A DNA stretch of 64,000 nucleotides from Arthrobacter sp. MYb213. GTDB lineage: Bacteria > Actinomycetota > Actinomycetes > Actinomycetales > Micrococcaceae. Location of the stretch: positions 310,001-374,000 of the forward strand of contig NZ_PCQA01000003.1 in assembly GCF_002979915.1 (NCBI RefSeq), written 5' to 3'. The position numbers and the translations under genes are program-made. Below, in pieces: positions 53,467 to 62,841 of this stretch. Numbering within the stretch: the stretch's first letter is position 1; the number at the start of each line of letters is the position of its first letter. Under the pieces are notes generated by a model. The model had not been told where the DNA came from, searched no databases, and saw only the letters and a list, made by a program, of their open reading frames with translations.

Positions 53467-55335
53467 ATGAAAAATAACGAGCAACCCGTCCAAGATCTGG
53501 TGAGCGAGCTTCATTCCGCGCGCAGACGAAAGCCGAAGAGATATCTTGCCACAGGCACAGACTACTGGGTCTTTGGAATAGCAGGAATCTTGACGTTGGC
53601 CTTTATTATCTGGGGATTTTCTTCCCCCGCCGGTCTGGGCAGTGCGGCAAGCACGGCCCTGGACTGGGTGATCACGAACACCGGCTGGGTCTTCGTCATT
53701 GCAGCGACGGTGTTCACGGTTTTTGTGCTTGTTGTGGCGGCCAAGGGTTTTGGTCGGATTCCGTTAGGTAAGGATGGGGAGAAGCCGCAGTTCAGCACGG
53801 TCTCATGGATCTCCATGATGTTTGCAACCGGCATGGGCATCGGGTTGGTCTTTTATGGTGTGGGCGAACCATTGTTCTTCTACATATCGCCGCCGCCGGG
53901 AACGGTTGACGGGCAGACCTCGGCCGCGGTGGGCACGGCAATGGGCACCACGCTCTTTCACTGGACACTCTTCCCCTGGGCAATGTACGCGATTGTTGGC
54001 TTAGGGATGGCCTATGGAAGTTTCCGTCTAGGACGTCCGCAATTGTTCTCCTCGATGTTCAGTTCGGTCTTTGGCGAACGGGTAGTTCACGGTGCCGGCG
54101 GTAAGACGATTAACATTTTGGCGATTTTGGCGACTCTCTTTGGTACAGCTTGTTCGCTTGGTCTCGGCGCGTTGCAGATAGGTGGCGGTATCCAGTCCGC
54201 CGGCATGCTGGATAAGGTCGGCTCGGGTATGTTGGTGCTGATTATTGCGATTCTGACGGCCATGTTTGTGGCCTCGGCAGTCTCTGGAATTGAACGCGGT
54301 ATTCAGTGGCTTTCAAACATTAATATGGTGCTTGCGGTGATCTTGGCATTGGTGGTCTTCATCGGTGGCCCGACGCTATTTATCTTGAATATCATCCCTA
54401 ACGCCGTAGGATCCTTTATTAGCGACCTGCCGCAAATGGCTTCGCGCACCGCTGCCTCGGGTGATGAGACGATGGCGACCTGGCTATCGTCATGGACTAT
54501 TTTCTACTGGGCCTGGTGGGTGTCATGGACGCCATTTGTGGGCTTGTTCATTGCTCGTATTTCGCGGGGTCGAAGCATTCGTCAGTTCGTTACAGGAGTC
54601 TTGCTCGTACCTTCCACCGTCACGTTGATCTGGTTCTCTATCTTTGGTGGCGGAGCCATTGGGTTGCAGGAACGTGCCGAACGAAGCGGCGACATGGGAC
54701 AAGCCATGGCACAGATGGTTGATGGCGCCCCAGACATCGTTTTTGATTCAGTGCTCTTTGACCTGTTGGACAAGCTACCCTTCCCTGCCTGGTTCGCCAC
54801 GGTGTTGATGGTACTGACTGTGGTGCTCATTGCGATCTTCTTTGTCACCGGAGCGGATTCTGCCTCGATTGTGATGGGTGCGCTCAGCGAGCGAGGCGCC
54901 GAGGATCCGAGCAAGAAATCCGTGATCTTCTGGGGTGTCTCTGTGGGTGCCGTGGCTGCGGTGATGCTGTTAGCCGGTGGAGATCATCCGGCGGCAGCAC
55001 TGAATGGTCTAAAGAACATCACCATTGTCGCCGCACTGCCATTTGTTCTGGTGATGTTGCTGCTCTGCGTGGCTATCTGGAAAGACCTGAGTCGTGATCC
55101 GCTGGTGCTGCGCGGCAAGGTAGCACTGGAGGTACTTGAACAGGCAGTTGATGATGGCCTTGAACGACATGACGGGGAACAGTTCAGCTTGATGACTAGA
55201 GAAAATTCGATAGTCACTGTCAAGGCGAATCCCGCCGTTGGTTTAGCGGAAGCACCTATGCGGTCTCCGGCCGATAGCGCCGAAACTGATGAAGATCGGG
55301 ATCCGCAATCGGAACCGGAACCGGTCGGTAGATAG
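53467..55335 (+). CDS. BCCT-family betaine/choline/carnitine transporter
   Basis: A 622-residue transporter with twelve hydrophobic segments. It carries the BCCT glycine motif GMGIGLVFYGVGEPLFFY and the substrate-site Trp motif WAWWVSWTPFVGLFIARISR. A charged N-terminus (SARRRKPKRY) and a long acidic C-terminal tail (about 80 residues, ending ETDEDRDPQSEPEPVGR) are cytoplasmic, as in osmosensing BetP. AAAGGAAAG precedes ATG 53467; the GTG at 53431 is less likely. Its place in the betaine cluster makes glycine betaine the probable substrate, for catabolism and possibly osmoprotection. Confidence 0.93.
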   Translation: MKNNEQPVQDLVSELHSARRRKPKRYLATGTDYWVFGIAGILTLAFIIWGFSSPAGLGSAASTALDWVITNTGWVFVIAATVFTVFVLVVAAKGFGRIPLGKDGEKPQFSTVSWISMMFATGMGIGLVFYGVGEPLFFYISPPPGTVDGQTSAAVGTAMGTTLFHWTLFPWAMYAIVGLGMAYGSFRLGRPQLFSSMFSSVFGERVVHGAGGKTINILAILATLFGTACSLGLGALQIGGGIQSAGMLDKVGSGMLVLIIAILTAMFVASAVSGIERGIQWLSNINMVLAVILALVVFIGGPTLFILNIIPNAVGSFISDLPQMASRTAASGDETMATWLSSWTIFYWAWWVSWTPFVGLFIARISRGRSIRQFVTGVLLVPSTVTLIWFSIFGGGAIGLQERAERSGDMGQAMAQMVDGAPDIVFDSVLFDLLDKLPFPAWFATVLMVLTVVLIAIFFVTGADSASIVMGALSERGAEDPSKKSVIFWGVSVGAVAAVMLLAGGDHPAAALNGLKNITIVAALPFVLVMLLLCVAIWKDLSRDPLVLRGKVALEVLEQAVDDGLERHDGEQFSLMTRENSIVTVKANPAVGLAEAPMRSPADSAETDEDRDPQSEPEPVGR

Positions 55336-55346
55336 TAGAAAACTCA

Positions 55347-55398
55347 GATGCTCGGCAACAAACCTAGGGTGACAACCAACTGGTTACTGCCGAGCATC
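55347..55398. terminator. Hairpin between convergent BCCT and GntR genes
   Basis: GATGCTCGGCA (55347-55357) pairs perfectly with TGCCGAGCATC (55388-55398); a small second stem (GGT..ACC) lies in the loop. It is placed in the 81-bp gap between the stops of two convergent genes. Confidence 0.7.
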
Positions 55399-55416
55399 GC
55401 GAGGCGTCGTGGGTGC

Positions 55417-56073
55417 TTAGGGTGCTTTTCGCAAGGCCTGCTCAAAGTGGGCCACGTGAGCGGAGACGAGCCGTGCAGCTTTCGTTCCGTCGCCATCCAG
55501 GATGGCTCTTAGCAGAGCTGAATGCTCAATAATATGTTCGGCTATGGGCGGCATTTGATCGATAACTAAACACCAAATGCGGGTGACTAGATTATCGAGG
55601 CGTACTAGCGTTTCTTCGAGATGCTTATTGGCGCTGGCGCGGTAAATCAGCCGGTGGATGTGCACGTCTAGGAGCAGTAAGGAGCGTTGATCCATGGACT
55701 CGTCCAGTGAATCAATCTTCTTCAGGTATTCGGCTAGTTCGGCGCGAATCTCGGGATCCTTATTTGCCGCTGCATTGTGCGCGGCCATGGGTTCGAGCAC
55801 CTGGCGAATCTCAGAAATTTGGTTCAGTTCGTGAAAGTCTACGGACGTGGCAAATGTCCCGCGACGTGGGTAGGAGACAACCAAGTGGTCGGTTTCGAGA
55901 CGTTTCAGCGCTTCACGTATGGGTGTACGCCCCACGTTGAGCTCCTCGGCCAAAGCAGGTTCATGAATGGGATGCGTCGGAGCGATTTCCAACAGCACAA
56001 GTCGATCCCTTAGCAGGTCGTAGGCGCGATCGGCCATCGAACTGGTAGTTGCTTGTGTGGGCGTAGGTGGCAT
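55417..56073 (-). CDS. GntR-family (FCD domain) transcriptional regulator
   Basis: A 218-residue FadR-type regulator: an N-terminal winged helix (ADRAYDLLRDRLVLLEIAPT; NVGRTPIREALKRLETDHLV) and an all-helical FCD ligand domain with metal/effector His residues (LLLDVHIHRLIYRAS; EHIIEHSALLRAI). Start ATG 56073 (a GTG at 56094 is open but has no ribosome-binding site). A copy of a CTGATAT-type motif lies just upstream, as in front of purU, fdhA and the cyclohydrolase-folD genes, so it probably represses C1/folate genes and itself (inference). Confidence 0.9.
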   Translation of the reverse strand: MPPTPTQATTSSMADRAYDLLRDRLVLLEIAPTHPIHEPALAEELNVGRTPIREALKRLETDHLVVSYPRRGTFATSVDFHELNQISEIRQVLEPMAAHNAAANKDPEIRAELAEYLKKIDSLDESMDQRSLLLLDVHIHRLIYRASANKHLEETLVRLDNLVTRIWCLVIDQMPPIAEHIIEHSALLRAILDGDGTKAARLVSAHVAHFEQALRKAP

Positions 56074-56096
56074 CAGAACGTCGCTCTCATTCACTT

Positions 56097-56108
56097 GTGA
56101 AATATCAG
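56097..56108. promoter_or_regulatory. GTGAAATATCAG, candidate GntR autoregulatory site
   Basis: The reverse complement is CTGATATTTCAC, sharing 11 of 12 bases with the site in front of fdhA. It lies 24 bp upstream of the GntR start codon at 56073. Confidence 0.5.
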
Positions 56109-56265
56109 TTGCCTATAAGCAAAGAGTATCTCGCAGAAGCGCATCTGGTCACCTTGATGATCAGTTACTCGCTTCGAATAGTGCTCCAGCATGTCTTCTT
56201 TCTAGCCTGGATCCGACGATGCTCGCTGCTGCGAGTGCCCAGTGAAAAATGATCGAAAATACCTA

Positions 56266-56294
56266 TTGACGATGGATAGACGCACGCCTAAGCT
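56266..56294 (+). promoter_or_regulatory. Sigma-70-type promoter for purU
   Basis: TTGACG (56266-56271), a 17-bp spacer and TAAGCT (56289-56294). It would start transcription near 56301 and leave a leader of about 230 bases before purU, in which I find no gene. The interval 56109-56534 otherwise shows nothing recognisable. Confidence 0.5.
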
Positions 56295-56306
56295 TGTGAT
56301 CAAACA

Positions 56307-56318
56307 TTGATATATCAG
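56307..56318. promoter_or_regulatory. TTGATATATCAG, candidate GntR site over the purU transcription start
   Basis: It contains the perfect 10-bp palindrome TGATATATCA (56308-56317), 13 bp downstream of the proposed -10 box, a classic repressor position. It is the best dyad among the four related sites. Confidence 0.6.
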
Positions 56319-56534
56319 TAGTTTTGCATCCGACGCTTACGTTGGTTTATTTTGAGTTTGCTGGTGGTCATCACCAAACTCAAGACAGATTTTCCTCTCA
56401 TGTCTTTATCTCTGCCAATGAAAACCACGGGCCCTGCCTAGCAGGCGCAATGAAGTATCTTGGCTCGTCTTCACCCAAACACGATTTATGGCGGACGTCT
56501 CCGTCAGCTCGGTGAACTATTAAGGAGCGGCACA

Positions 56535-57407
56535 ATGACCGAACCAAACAATATCTACGTCCTGACTTTCACCTGCGCCGAGCGTTCGGGAATCGTCCAT
56601 GCTGTTACCGGGTTGCTCTTGAAGCATCAGGGAGACATTCGCGAACTCAAGCAACATGATGACCAGCGTTCAGGCACCTTGTTCATGAGAATTGAATTCG
56701 AAGTCTGCAATGAGCCCGATACCACCCAAGACATTGCCGGACTTGAAGCGAGCCTCGAAGAGCTCGCGCAGGAATACCAAGCCCAGTGGGGGATGCGTGC
56801 TGCAGGTAAGAAGAAGCGCGTAGTTGTCATGGTCTCGAAATTCGGGCACTGCCTGCATGACCTATTGTTCCGCGCCCGAATGGGTGAACTGCCAGTGGAA
56901 ATTGCTGCGGTTGTCTCAAACCACCCAGACCACCGACAGCAGGTTGAATGGAATGGGATACCGTTCTTCCACATTCCGGTCACCGCTGAAACAAAGCCCG
57001 AAGCAGAGACCAAGTTGATGGAACTGGTAGACCGCTTTGATATCGACCTGGTGGTACTCGCTAGGTATATGCAAGTCCTCTCCGATGATCTGACCAAGAA
57101 GCTCACCGGTAGGGCAATTAATATTCACCATTCATTCCTCCCCTCCTTCAAGGGAGCTAAGCCCTACCACCAAGCATTTGAGCGTGGCGTGAAGACCGTG
57201 GGCGCGACTGCGCACTACGTCAACAGCGAACTGGATGAGGGGCCAATCATTGCTCAGCAGGTCCAAGAAGTAGACCACAGCTACGGACCAGAAAACCTAG
57301 TAGCAGCGGGCCGAGATACCGAATGCAAGGCACTCTCGGACGCGGTGCGCTGGCACTGCGAAGACCGTGTATTCCTCAACGGTTCACGAACCGTGGTGTT
57401 GCGCTAG
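56535..57407 (+). CDS. purU: Formyltetrahydrofolate deformylase
   Basis: A 290-residue PurU. The N-terminal ACT domain (YVLTFTCAERSGIVHAVTGL) is followed by a formyltransferase-fold domain with INIHHSFLPSFKGAKPYHQA and GATAHYVNSELDEGPIIAQ, which carry the catalytic Asn, His and Asp. AAGGAG precedes ATG 56535. It hydrolyses 10-formyl-THF to formate and THF. In betaine catabolism it recycles the folate loaded by dimethylglycine and sarcosine oxidation; purU also sits next to dmg genes in described Arthrobacter clusters. Confidence 0.96.
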   Translation: MTEPNNIYVLTFTCAERSGIVHAVTGLLLKHQGDIRELKQHDDQRSGTLFMRIEFEVCNEPDTTQDIAGLEASLEELAQEYQAQWGMRAAGKKKRVVVMVSKFGHCLHDLLFRARMGELPVEIAAVVSNHPDHRQQVEWNGIPFFHIPVTAETKPEAETKLMELVDRFDIDLVVLARYMQVLSDDLTKKLTGRAINIHHSFLPSFKGAKPYHQAFERGVKTVGATAHYVNSELDEGPIIAQQVQEVDHSYGPENLVAAGRDTECKALSDAVRWHCEDRVFLNGSRTVVLR

Positions 57408-57501
57408 GACATTGCTCGGCAAGCAAACCCGGTGGCGTATTCATGAAAGTGTCTGCACTGATTTACTGCCCATCACCGACTGCTGCTGGGTGAGTGTAGA
57501 A

Positions 57502-57924
57502 CTAGTCAGCCGAAGGACGCTTGCGCTGTGCCTTAGTTTCCGAGCGACGTGACTTTGATGCCAGTCGGCGCCGCTGCGATCCCTTAGTAGGCTTCGTGGC
57601 GCGCCGGCTCGGCCCGTCTGGTGCTAGTGCGGTGGCAATGATCTTGGCGAGTTTTTGCAAGGCAAGCTCGCGGTTGCGTAGCTGGGAACGTTGCTCCGAG
57701 GCGCTGACGGTAATGACGCCAGCAATGAGCTTTGAATCTAACCTCGTCACTAAGCGCTCGCGTTGATAATCGCTAAGTGCGCGTGAACCGGTAACTGACC
57801 ACGACAACTCAACGCGACTATCCGAGGTGTTGACATGTTGTCCGCCGGGGCCAGATGAACGAGAGAACCGCCAGTTGAGCTCCGAATCCGGAATGCTCAG
57901 TGCGCGAGTGATCTCTAAATCCAT
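57502..57924 (-). CDS. arfB: Alternative ribosome-rescue factor / peptidyl-tRNA hydrolase ArfB
   Basis: A 140-residue protein of the ArfB (YaeJ/ICT1) family: release-factor-like domain with SSGPGGQHVNTSDSRV containing the catalytic GGQ, and a basic C-terminal tail (KGSQRRRLASKSRRSETKAQ) that enters the empty mRNA channel of stalled ribosomes. It hydrolyses peptidyl-tRNA to free stalled ribosomes. Start ATG 57924; the upstream 11 codons lack support. Confidence 0.93.
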   Translation of the reverse strand: MDLEITRALSIPDSELNWRFSRSSGPGGQHVNTSDSRVELSWSVTGSRALSDYQRERLVTRLDSKLIAGVITVSASEQRSQLRNRELALQKLAKIIATALAPDGPSRRATKPTKGSQRRRLASKSRRSETKAQRKRPSAD

Positions 57925-58047
57925 ACTTCTAGCATCCCACGGGTGCCGTGCAAGCACAGAAAAACTCTTGGGTTCAAGGCACCCAAATCGGAGTACATTG
58001 AAATTGGAGGGTTCTCCATTTTCGAGTTGCCAAGGAGATGTTCAGCC

Positions 58048-58503
58048 ATGGGTGCTGAAATGAAGTACAAGATGCCTTTCAATTACGTTCAAGTGGTTAT
58101 CGCTACCTTTGGCGCGGTCGTCATGAGCGTTTTTGTTCTCTTAGTCAGTGAAGCTGCTGGCGCGTCCATGAAATTTACCGGTGGAATGTTCCAGAACGTG
58201 GACTTCATCCATGTCGTTCGTTTCATCGCGTTGCCATTCTTGATTCTAGGTTTCCTGACCTTTCTGATTGGCCGTGCCCGGCCAGGGTTCACCAAGATTG
58301 CCCAGTGGGTCGGCGTGGTTGTGGTGGTTGTATCCATCATCAACCCAATAATGTTTGCCCCTGATCTAGCCAGCGGTCTGGGGATGTCTTTGATCCTGCT
58401 CATTGTTGGTGCCTCGTGGTACATCGCGGTGAACAACTCAAACCATATTTCCCGGCAATCGAAGCTTGTACGTCTACAAGCGAAACAAGACGCCGTTGCC
58501 TAG
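58048..58503 (+). CDS. Small four-helix membrane protein of unknown function
   Basis: A 151-residue protein with four hydrophobic segments (VVIATFGAVVMSVFVLLV, VVRFIALPFLILGFLTFLIG, VGVVVVVVSIINPIMF, SLILLIVGASWYIAV), ending in a short basic tail. AAGGAG lies 10 bases before ATG 58048. I do not recognise the family with confidence; similar DUF proteins are common in actinobacteria. It is followed by the heme monooxygenase gene, 70 bp away on the same strand. Confidence 0.75.
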   Translation: MGAEMKYKMPFNYVQVVIATFGAVVMSVFVLLVSEAAGASMKFTGGMFQNVDFIHVVRFIALPFLILGFLTFLIGRARPGFTKIAQWVGVVVVVVSIINPIMFAPDLASGLGMSLILLIVGASWYIAVNNSNHISRQSKLVRLQAKQDAVA

Positions 58504-58573
58504 GAAACGAGATGTAGGCTGAGATGAGGAATCATCGGTGGCCCGAAAATGACCGGGCAGTGAAGGGAGAAAC

Positions 58574-58867
58574 ATGTCGATTGTTGTCATCAACGCGTTA
58601 AAGGTACCGGCCGAGGCAGGTCCCGAACTAGAGAAGCGTTTCGCTGCTCGTAAAAACTCGGTGGACAGCTCGCCAGGCTTTGAAGGCTTTAAGCTTTTGC
58701 GTCCCGTAGCCGGCGAAGATCGATACTTTGTTTTCACCCAGTGGGCCACCCGCGAAGATTTTGAGAACTGGCGCGATCAGCGCTCAGAAGCTGCCCATGC
58801 GGGAAGCGACAAGAAGCCTGTGGCTTCCGGCGCTGACCTGATGGAATTCGAGATTGTCGAGCTCTAG
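58574..58867 (+). CDS. MhuD-like heme-degrading monooxygenase (ABM domain)
   Basis: A 97-residue antibiotic-biosynthesis-monooxygenase-fold protein. It closely follows the pattern of Mycobacterium tuberculosis MhuD (VPAEAGPELEKRFAARK; SPGFEGFKLLRPVAGEDRYF), and the three heme-degradation residues Asn7, Trp66 and His75 fall at the same positions. As a dimer such enzymes open heme to release iron. GAAGGGAG precedes the ATG, and a strong terminator follows 18 bases after the stop. No heme uptake gene is nearby. Confidence 0.9.
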   Translation: MSIVVINALKVPAEAGPELEKRFAARKNSVDSSPGFEGFKLLRPVAGEDRYFVFTQWATREDFENWRDQRSEAAHAGSDKKPVASGADLMEFEIVEL

Positions 58868-58885
58868 AGCTTCCAATCCATGAAA

Positions 58886-58917
58886 TTGACCGGCGCTATT
58901 GCGCCGGTCAATTTTTT
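58886..58917 (+). terminator. Rho-independent terminator after the heme monooxygenase gene
   Basis: TTGACCGGCGC (58886-58896), loop TATT, GCGCCGGTCAA (58901-58911), then six Ts. It is a textbook structure and can also serve the convergent oxidoreductase gene. Confidence 0.96.
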
Positions 58918-58954
58918 CCTTCGAGACGTTCAGGGTGAGACTTCGCCAGCAGAG

Positions 58955-60520
58955 TTACGAGTCAGAGATGGAGAACTGCACGCGTTGCCAGCCGCTGGCT
59001 CCGTTAGGTACTGGGTCGGCACGGTCGCTGGTTTGCATCTCACCATCGGTATTGTAGGCACGCACGGTGACCGAGTGATTGCCCGGGGTTCCGCCTTTCC
59101 AGACATAACGCCACTGACGCCACGTGTCGAGCGTGGCTTCTTTGGCTAGCTCGACACGTTGCCAAGGCTCATCATCAATCTGGATCTCAACCTTGGAGAT
59201 ACCGATGGTCTGGGCCCATGCGGTGCCACCAAAGACAACTTCCCCGACAGGGAGTTTGGAGAATGAGCGCGGCACATCTACTCGGGAAGACATCTTTATA
59301 GGTCCGCGCTCGGACCAGCCACGCGTGGTCCAGTAGGCATCTTTTTCGCCGAAGCGGGTGACCTCAAGATCAACTACCCATTTAGTTGCCGAGACGTAAC
59401 CGTAGAGTCCTGGCACCACCATGCGTACCGGGAATCCATGTTCCAGCGGCAACGGTTCGTCGTTCATTCCGACAGCTAAAAGTGCCATGCGGTCATCGGT
59501 GAGTATTTCTAGCGGTGTCGAGGCGCTGAATCCATCGATGGAGGTGGATAGCACCATGTCCGCTCCTGCTTGGGGAACCGCGCGTTCCAGCAGTTTTCGC
59601 AGGGGATATCCCAGCCATTTGGCGTTGCCTACCAGATCTCCGCCGACCGGGTTGGATACGCAGGTCAGCGTCAGGTAACTTTCCACGAGTTCTTCGCGCA
59701 ATAGCTCGTCAAAACTCATCGTGAATTCATTGTCGACCATGCCATGCACACGCAGTGACCACTCGGCCGGATCGATGCGAGGTACTGAAAGCGCGGTATC
59801 AATACGGTAGAAATCTTCGTTGGGCGTGACGAACTGTGGCATTCCCTTGAGGTCCACTTGAGCGCCTGTTGGAATCTTTGCTGCCTTGATTTTAGGAGCG
59901 GGCAAACCCAGGGCTAGTCGCGCTGCTTCGGCGGCATTTCTTGTCGCGGCTATCGTGGTTCCTACACCAGCGGCAATGGCTGCCCCGAGCACAGAAAGCG
60001 AGGATGCCACCAAGAATTTGCGCCGGGAGAAGCCAGTTGCAGGCTCATCTTCGGCTATCGGTGAAGCGTCCTTGGCGGCCAGTGTCGTCAACCATTTGAG
60101 AGTTCCCAGACCGAATACCGTTCCAAAGAACAGTGGAACTAAATCCATGGGTCCCGTGGCGGAACGCGTGATGACTGAAGCACCGATCACTGCGGACAAA
60201 ATGAGAATAGCGGTTACCGCGGCAGTGAGGCTTCGCCTCGCCAGCAGTCCTACCGATGCAGCAAGTAAGGCGGAAACAACGCCCAGCGAGATAAACAGCG
60301 CTAGCTTGTCATTGGTGCCGAAGGTTGCAATGGCAAAATCTTTCAGCCACGGCGGTGTGAAATCAATGAACGTTGAACCCAACGCGACGAAGGGTGCCGA
60401 GGAGGTCGCAAAAAATACCGACAGCAATTGCGCGACGGAGAAGAGGACCGCCGCGGAGATGAACCCTGCGAGCCCAAACGCGAATAGCTCAAAACGCTTG
60501 GACCTGATTGCCTTGTCCAT
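58955..60520 (-). CDS. Membrane-anchored molybdopterin-dependent oxidoreductase (sulfite oxidase family)
   Basis: A 521-residue protein. The first 150 residues hold four hydrophobic segments; an internal twin-arginine-like segment SRRKFLVASSLSVLGAA precedes a fifth. The extracytoplasmic part is a sulfite-oxidase-type molybdopterin domain (YLTLTCVSN has the Mo-ligand Cys; GYPLRKLLERAVP; GFPVRMVVPGLYGY; KWVVDLEV), ending in a Mo-co dimerisation domain (WAQTIGISKVEIQIDDEPW). ATG 60520 has GAGG upstream. This layout is common in actinobacteria and its substrate is unknown; the family reduces or oxidises small oxyanions or sulfoxides. Confidence 0.9.
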   Translation of the reverse strand: MDKAIRSKRFELFAFGLAGFISAAVLFSVAQLLSVFFATSSAPFVALGSTFIDFTPPWLKDFAIATFGTNDKLALFISLGVVSALLAASVGLLARRSLTAAVTAILILSAVIGASVITRSATGPMDLVPLFFGTVFGLGTLKWLTTLAAKDASPIAEDEPATGFSRRKFLVASSLSVLGAAIAAGVGTTIAATRNAAEAARLALGLPAPKIKAAKIPTGAQVDLKGMPQFVTPNEDFYRIDTALSVPRIDPAEWSLRVHGMVDNEFTMSFDELLREELVESYLTLTCVSNPVGGDLVGNAKWLGYPLRKLLERAVPQAGADMVLSTSIDGFSASTPLEILTDDRMALLAVGMNDEPLPLEHGFPVRMVVPGLYGYVSATKWVVDLEVTRFGEKDAYWTTRGWSERGPIKMSSRVDVPRSFSKLPVGEVVFGGTAWAQTIGISKVEIQIDDEPWQRVELAKEATLDTWRQWRYVWKGGTPGNHSVTVRAYNTDGEMQTSDRADPVPNGASGWQRVQFSISDS

Positions 60521-60635
60521 CTTTGACCACCTCATACGTTGTTATGCACGTGTCTGCGAATAGGCCATGAGAGCACCTATAGGTTATTCGGAACCGTTGC
60601 CCTCTTGGATTGGCGGATTCGCAGAATCTTTGAAC

Positions 60636-62024
60636 TCATCTTGGCTGGAGTGATTTCATGTGGTTGTAAGATTCTAGGGCTTCTACCCTCGATTGTTTGA
60701 GGTCCACCACCGGGGCAACGGCCAGTGGTGCGTATTTGGCCACGTAAGAACCCTGTGGATCAAATTTTTTGGCCTGTAACTCCGGATTAAAGATCCGGAA
60801 GTACGGTGCGGCATCTGCACCGCAACCAGCCACCCATTGCCAGTTGGCAGTATTGCTGGCCAGATCAGCATCAACCAGGGTGTCCCAGAACCATTGCTCG
60901 CCGACCCTCCAATGGATTGCGAGGTTCTTCACCAACAAACTCGCGGTGACCATGCGCACCCGATTGTGCATCCAGCCGGTGTGCCACAGCTGCGCCATCC
61001 CCGCATCAACCAGGGAGAAACCGGTGCTGCCGCGCTGCCAATTTGTCACCAGATGTGCAGCTTCAGGAGAATCTTTGGGCCAGGACCAAGCAAAGTCATC
61101 AAATTCTTTGCGCAGGTTTTCGGTGGGTAACTGCGGGTGGTGATAGTACAGGTGCCAGCAGAAGTCCCGCCAGGCTACCTGGCGACGAAGTGCGGTTGCT
61201 CCTTCAGCCGCTGCCGGAGAATCAACAGCAAAACGGCTGAGCTCATCCCAGAGTTGGTGGGCGCTGAGGTGTCCCCAGCGCAATGCGGGAGATAGTGCCG
61301 AAGTGCCGTCCAGATCCGGGCGGTCGTGGTGGTTTACATAGTTGCCGGTGATGGATTCAAGGACTTCATCTAGGCGTTGCCTAGCTGCAGGTTCGCCCGG
61401 AGTCCAGGTGTTGCGCAGACCTGCTGCCCAATCCGGGGTGGTTGGCAGCAGGCCCCAATCTTCGAGCTTTTCACTATGCAGGGAAGTGCCATCGATGGGA
61501 GCTTGGGCACTTGGTGCTGGAAGGGGAGGGCGCACCTCGGTATTTCGCAGTGCGTTGTAAAAAGGAGTGAAGACCTTGAAGCCGGTTTGATTCTTGGTCA
61601 GTAGTTCCCAGGGCTCATGTAGCAGTGAGCCGGCGTAACTGTGGGCGTCGATTCCCGCGGCCTGAAGCTGGACTTTGAGCTGCGCATCCACCGCGCGTTC
61701 GGCGTGACCATAACGCCGGTTCCAACGAATAGCCTGTGGGGCGTAGTCCCGGCTGAGATCTGCCACGACATCTGCGGTGATGCCGCGTCGGAATAGTAGC
61801 GGGATGCCAAGCTTGCCAAGAGAATCTTCGAGGCTGATCAGCGCATAATGCAACCACCAGTGGGCTGCCGCTCCCAAGGGTCTGATACCCTGCGACTGCT
61901 CGTCCAGAATGAAGACTGCCACCGTGGAACCTGCATCGCACGAAGCCAACAAGGCGGGGTTGTCCATGGTGCGCAGGTCATCACGGAACAGCACCATTTG
62001 ACGGGGCTGCAGTCGCGGGGTCAT
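60636..62024 (-). CDS. Deoxyribodipyrimidine photolyase (class I CPD photolyase)
   Basis: A 462-residue photolyase/cryptochrome-family protein. The N-terminal antenna-binding domain (VLFRDDLRTMDNPAL) is followed by the FAD-binding domain with GFSLVDAGMAQLWHTGWMHN, RMVTASLLVKNL, WFWDTLVDADLASNTANWQW and YFRIFNP. These are the class I photolyase signatures, including the Trp-rich electron-transfer region. It repairs UV pyrimidine dimers with light. GAGGAAG precedes the ATG. It is next to but probably not in an operon with the sigma factor genes (74-bp gap). Confidence 0.95.
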   Translation of the reverse strand: MTPRLQPRQMVLFRDDLRTMDNPALLASCDAGSTVAVFILDEQSQGIRPLGAAAHWWLHYALISLEDSLGKLGIPLLFRRGITADVVADLSRDYAPQAIRWNRRYGHAERAVDAQLKVQLQAAGIDAHSYAGSLLHEPWELLTKNQTGFKVFTPFYNALRNTEVRPPLPAPSAQAPIDGTSLHSEKLEDWGLLPTTPDWAAGLRNTWTPGEPAARQRLDEVLESITGNYVNHHDRPDLDGTSALSPALRWGHLSAHQLWDELSRFAVDSPAAAEGATALRRQVAWRDFCWHLYYHHPQLPTENLRKEFDDFAWSWPKDSPEAAHLVTNWQRGSTGFSLVDAGMAQLWHTGWMHNRVRMVTASLLVKNLAIHWRVGEQWFWDTLVDADLASNTANWQWVAGCGADAAPYFRIFNPELQAKKFDPQGSYVAKYAPLAVAPVVDLKQSRVEALESYNHMKSLQPR

Positions 62025-62097
62025 CGAGTCTTCCTCATAAGCAAAGACTAATGTATTTAGCCTGTCTAGCTAAATCAATTTTTACTCTTCATCAAAC

Positions 62098-62841
62098 TCA
62101 GCCAACCAAGGCCATGACTGGATCGGTAGTTGGTGCCTGGGAGCCGCCAGCAGGTTCCACGGTCAAAGCGATCGTTGTTCCTTCGGGAATAGCAGGTAAC
62201 TGAGCGCTCCAGTCGCCGTGGGGAACCACGTCGGAAGGAACCGGCGTTCCGCCTGCGGCAATGGTCCACAGCTGGTAATCGTGCTCTTGGTCCATGACCG
62301 GCAGGTCATGGCCTAGCACCACGGTGCCAGCCGAGGAAGCCAATAGTGTCATGGCGCCTTCACCCTGTGGCATTTGTGTGTTGACAACCTTTACCTGCTG
62401 GCCGTCGAGAACTGAGAGCAGCTCATTATGTTGGGCTTCTGCAGTGACCGCACGCTGGTGTTGGTTGACCGCAATGGTTGTTGGCACGGCGACTATGACT
62501 ACTGCCGCTGCGGCGGCTGCGAGCCAGCCATAACGTGGCATGGTGCGGCGCTTTTGTTCCCGGCGTTCGCTCAGTGAAATCGGTGCGGGTACCTGGCGGG
62601 CCGGCAACTCGGCGAAGATTTTCGCACGTAAGTCCGCCGGTGGTTCCACGGACGTGGCTCGGTCGATCCGCGACAGAGTTTCCCGGTATCCACGCAACCA
62701 TTGGGCGGCCTGCTCATTGGAGCTGACCAGGTGCTCGGCGCGTTCGCGGTCCTCAGGTGAGTCGAAGGCTTCTAGCGCCAGGCCGGTGAGTAGCTCATGG
62801 TCTTCGGTGCTCAAGGAGCCGTCATAATTTTGGCGATCCAC
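62098..62841 (-). CDS. rskA: Anti-sigma factor RskA-like
   Basis: A 247-residue single-pass membrane anti-sigma factor. A cytoplasmic N-terminal domain (residues 1-90, LLTGLALEAFDSPEDRERAE) binds the sigma factor; it lacks the HxxxCxxC zinc motif, as RskA does. One hydrophobic helix follows (WLAAAAAAVVIVAVPTTIAV, near 110) and then an extracellular RskA domain (VLGHDLPVMDQEHDYQLWTI). The GTG start directly follows the sigma stop codon, with GGAGG inside the sigma gene end. It holds SigK inactive until regulated proteolysis. Confidence 0.93.
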   Translation of the reverse strand: MDRQNYDGSLSTEDHELLTGLALEAFDSPEDRERAEHLVSSNEQAAQWLRGYRETLSRIDRATSVEPPADLRAKIFAELPARQVPAPISLSERREQKRRTMPRYGWLAAAAAAVVIVAVPTTIAVNQHQRAVTAEAQHNELLSVLDGQQVKVVNTQMPQGEGAMTLLASSAGTVVLGHDLPVMDQEHDYQLWTIAAGGTPVPSDVVPHGDWSAQLPAIPEGTTIALTVEPAGGSQAPTTDPVMALVG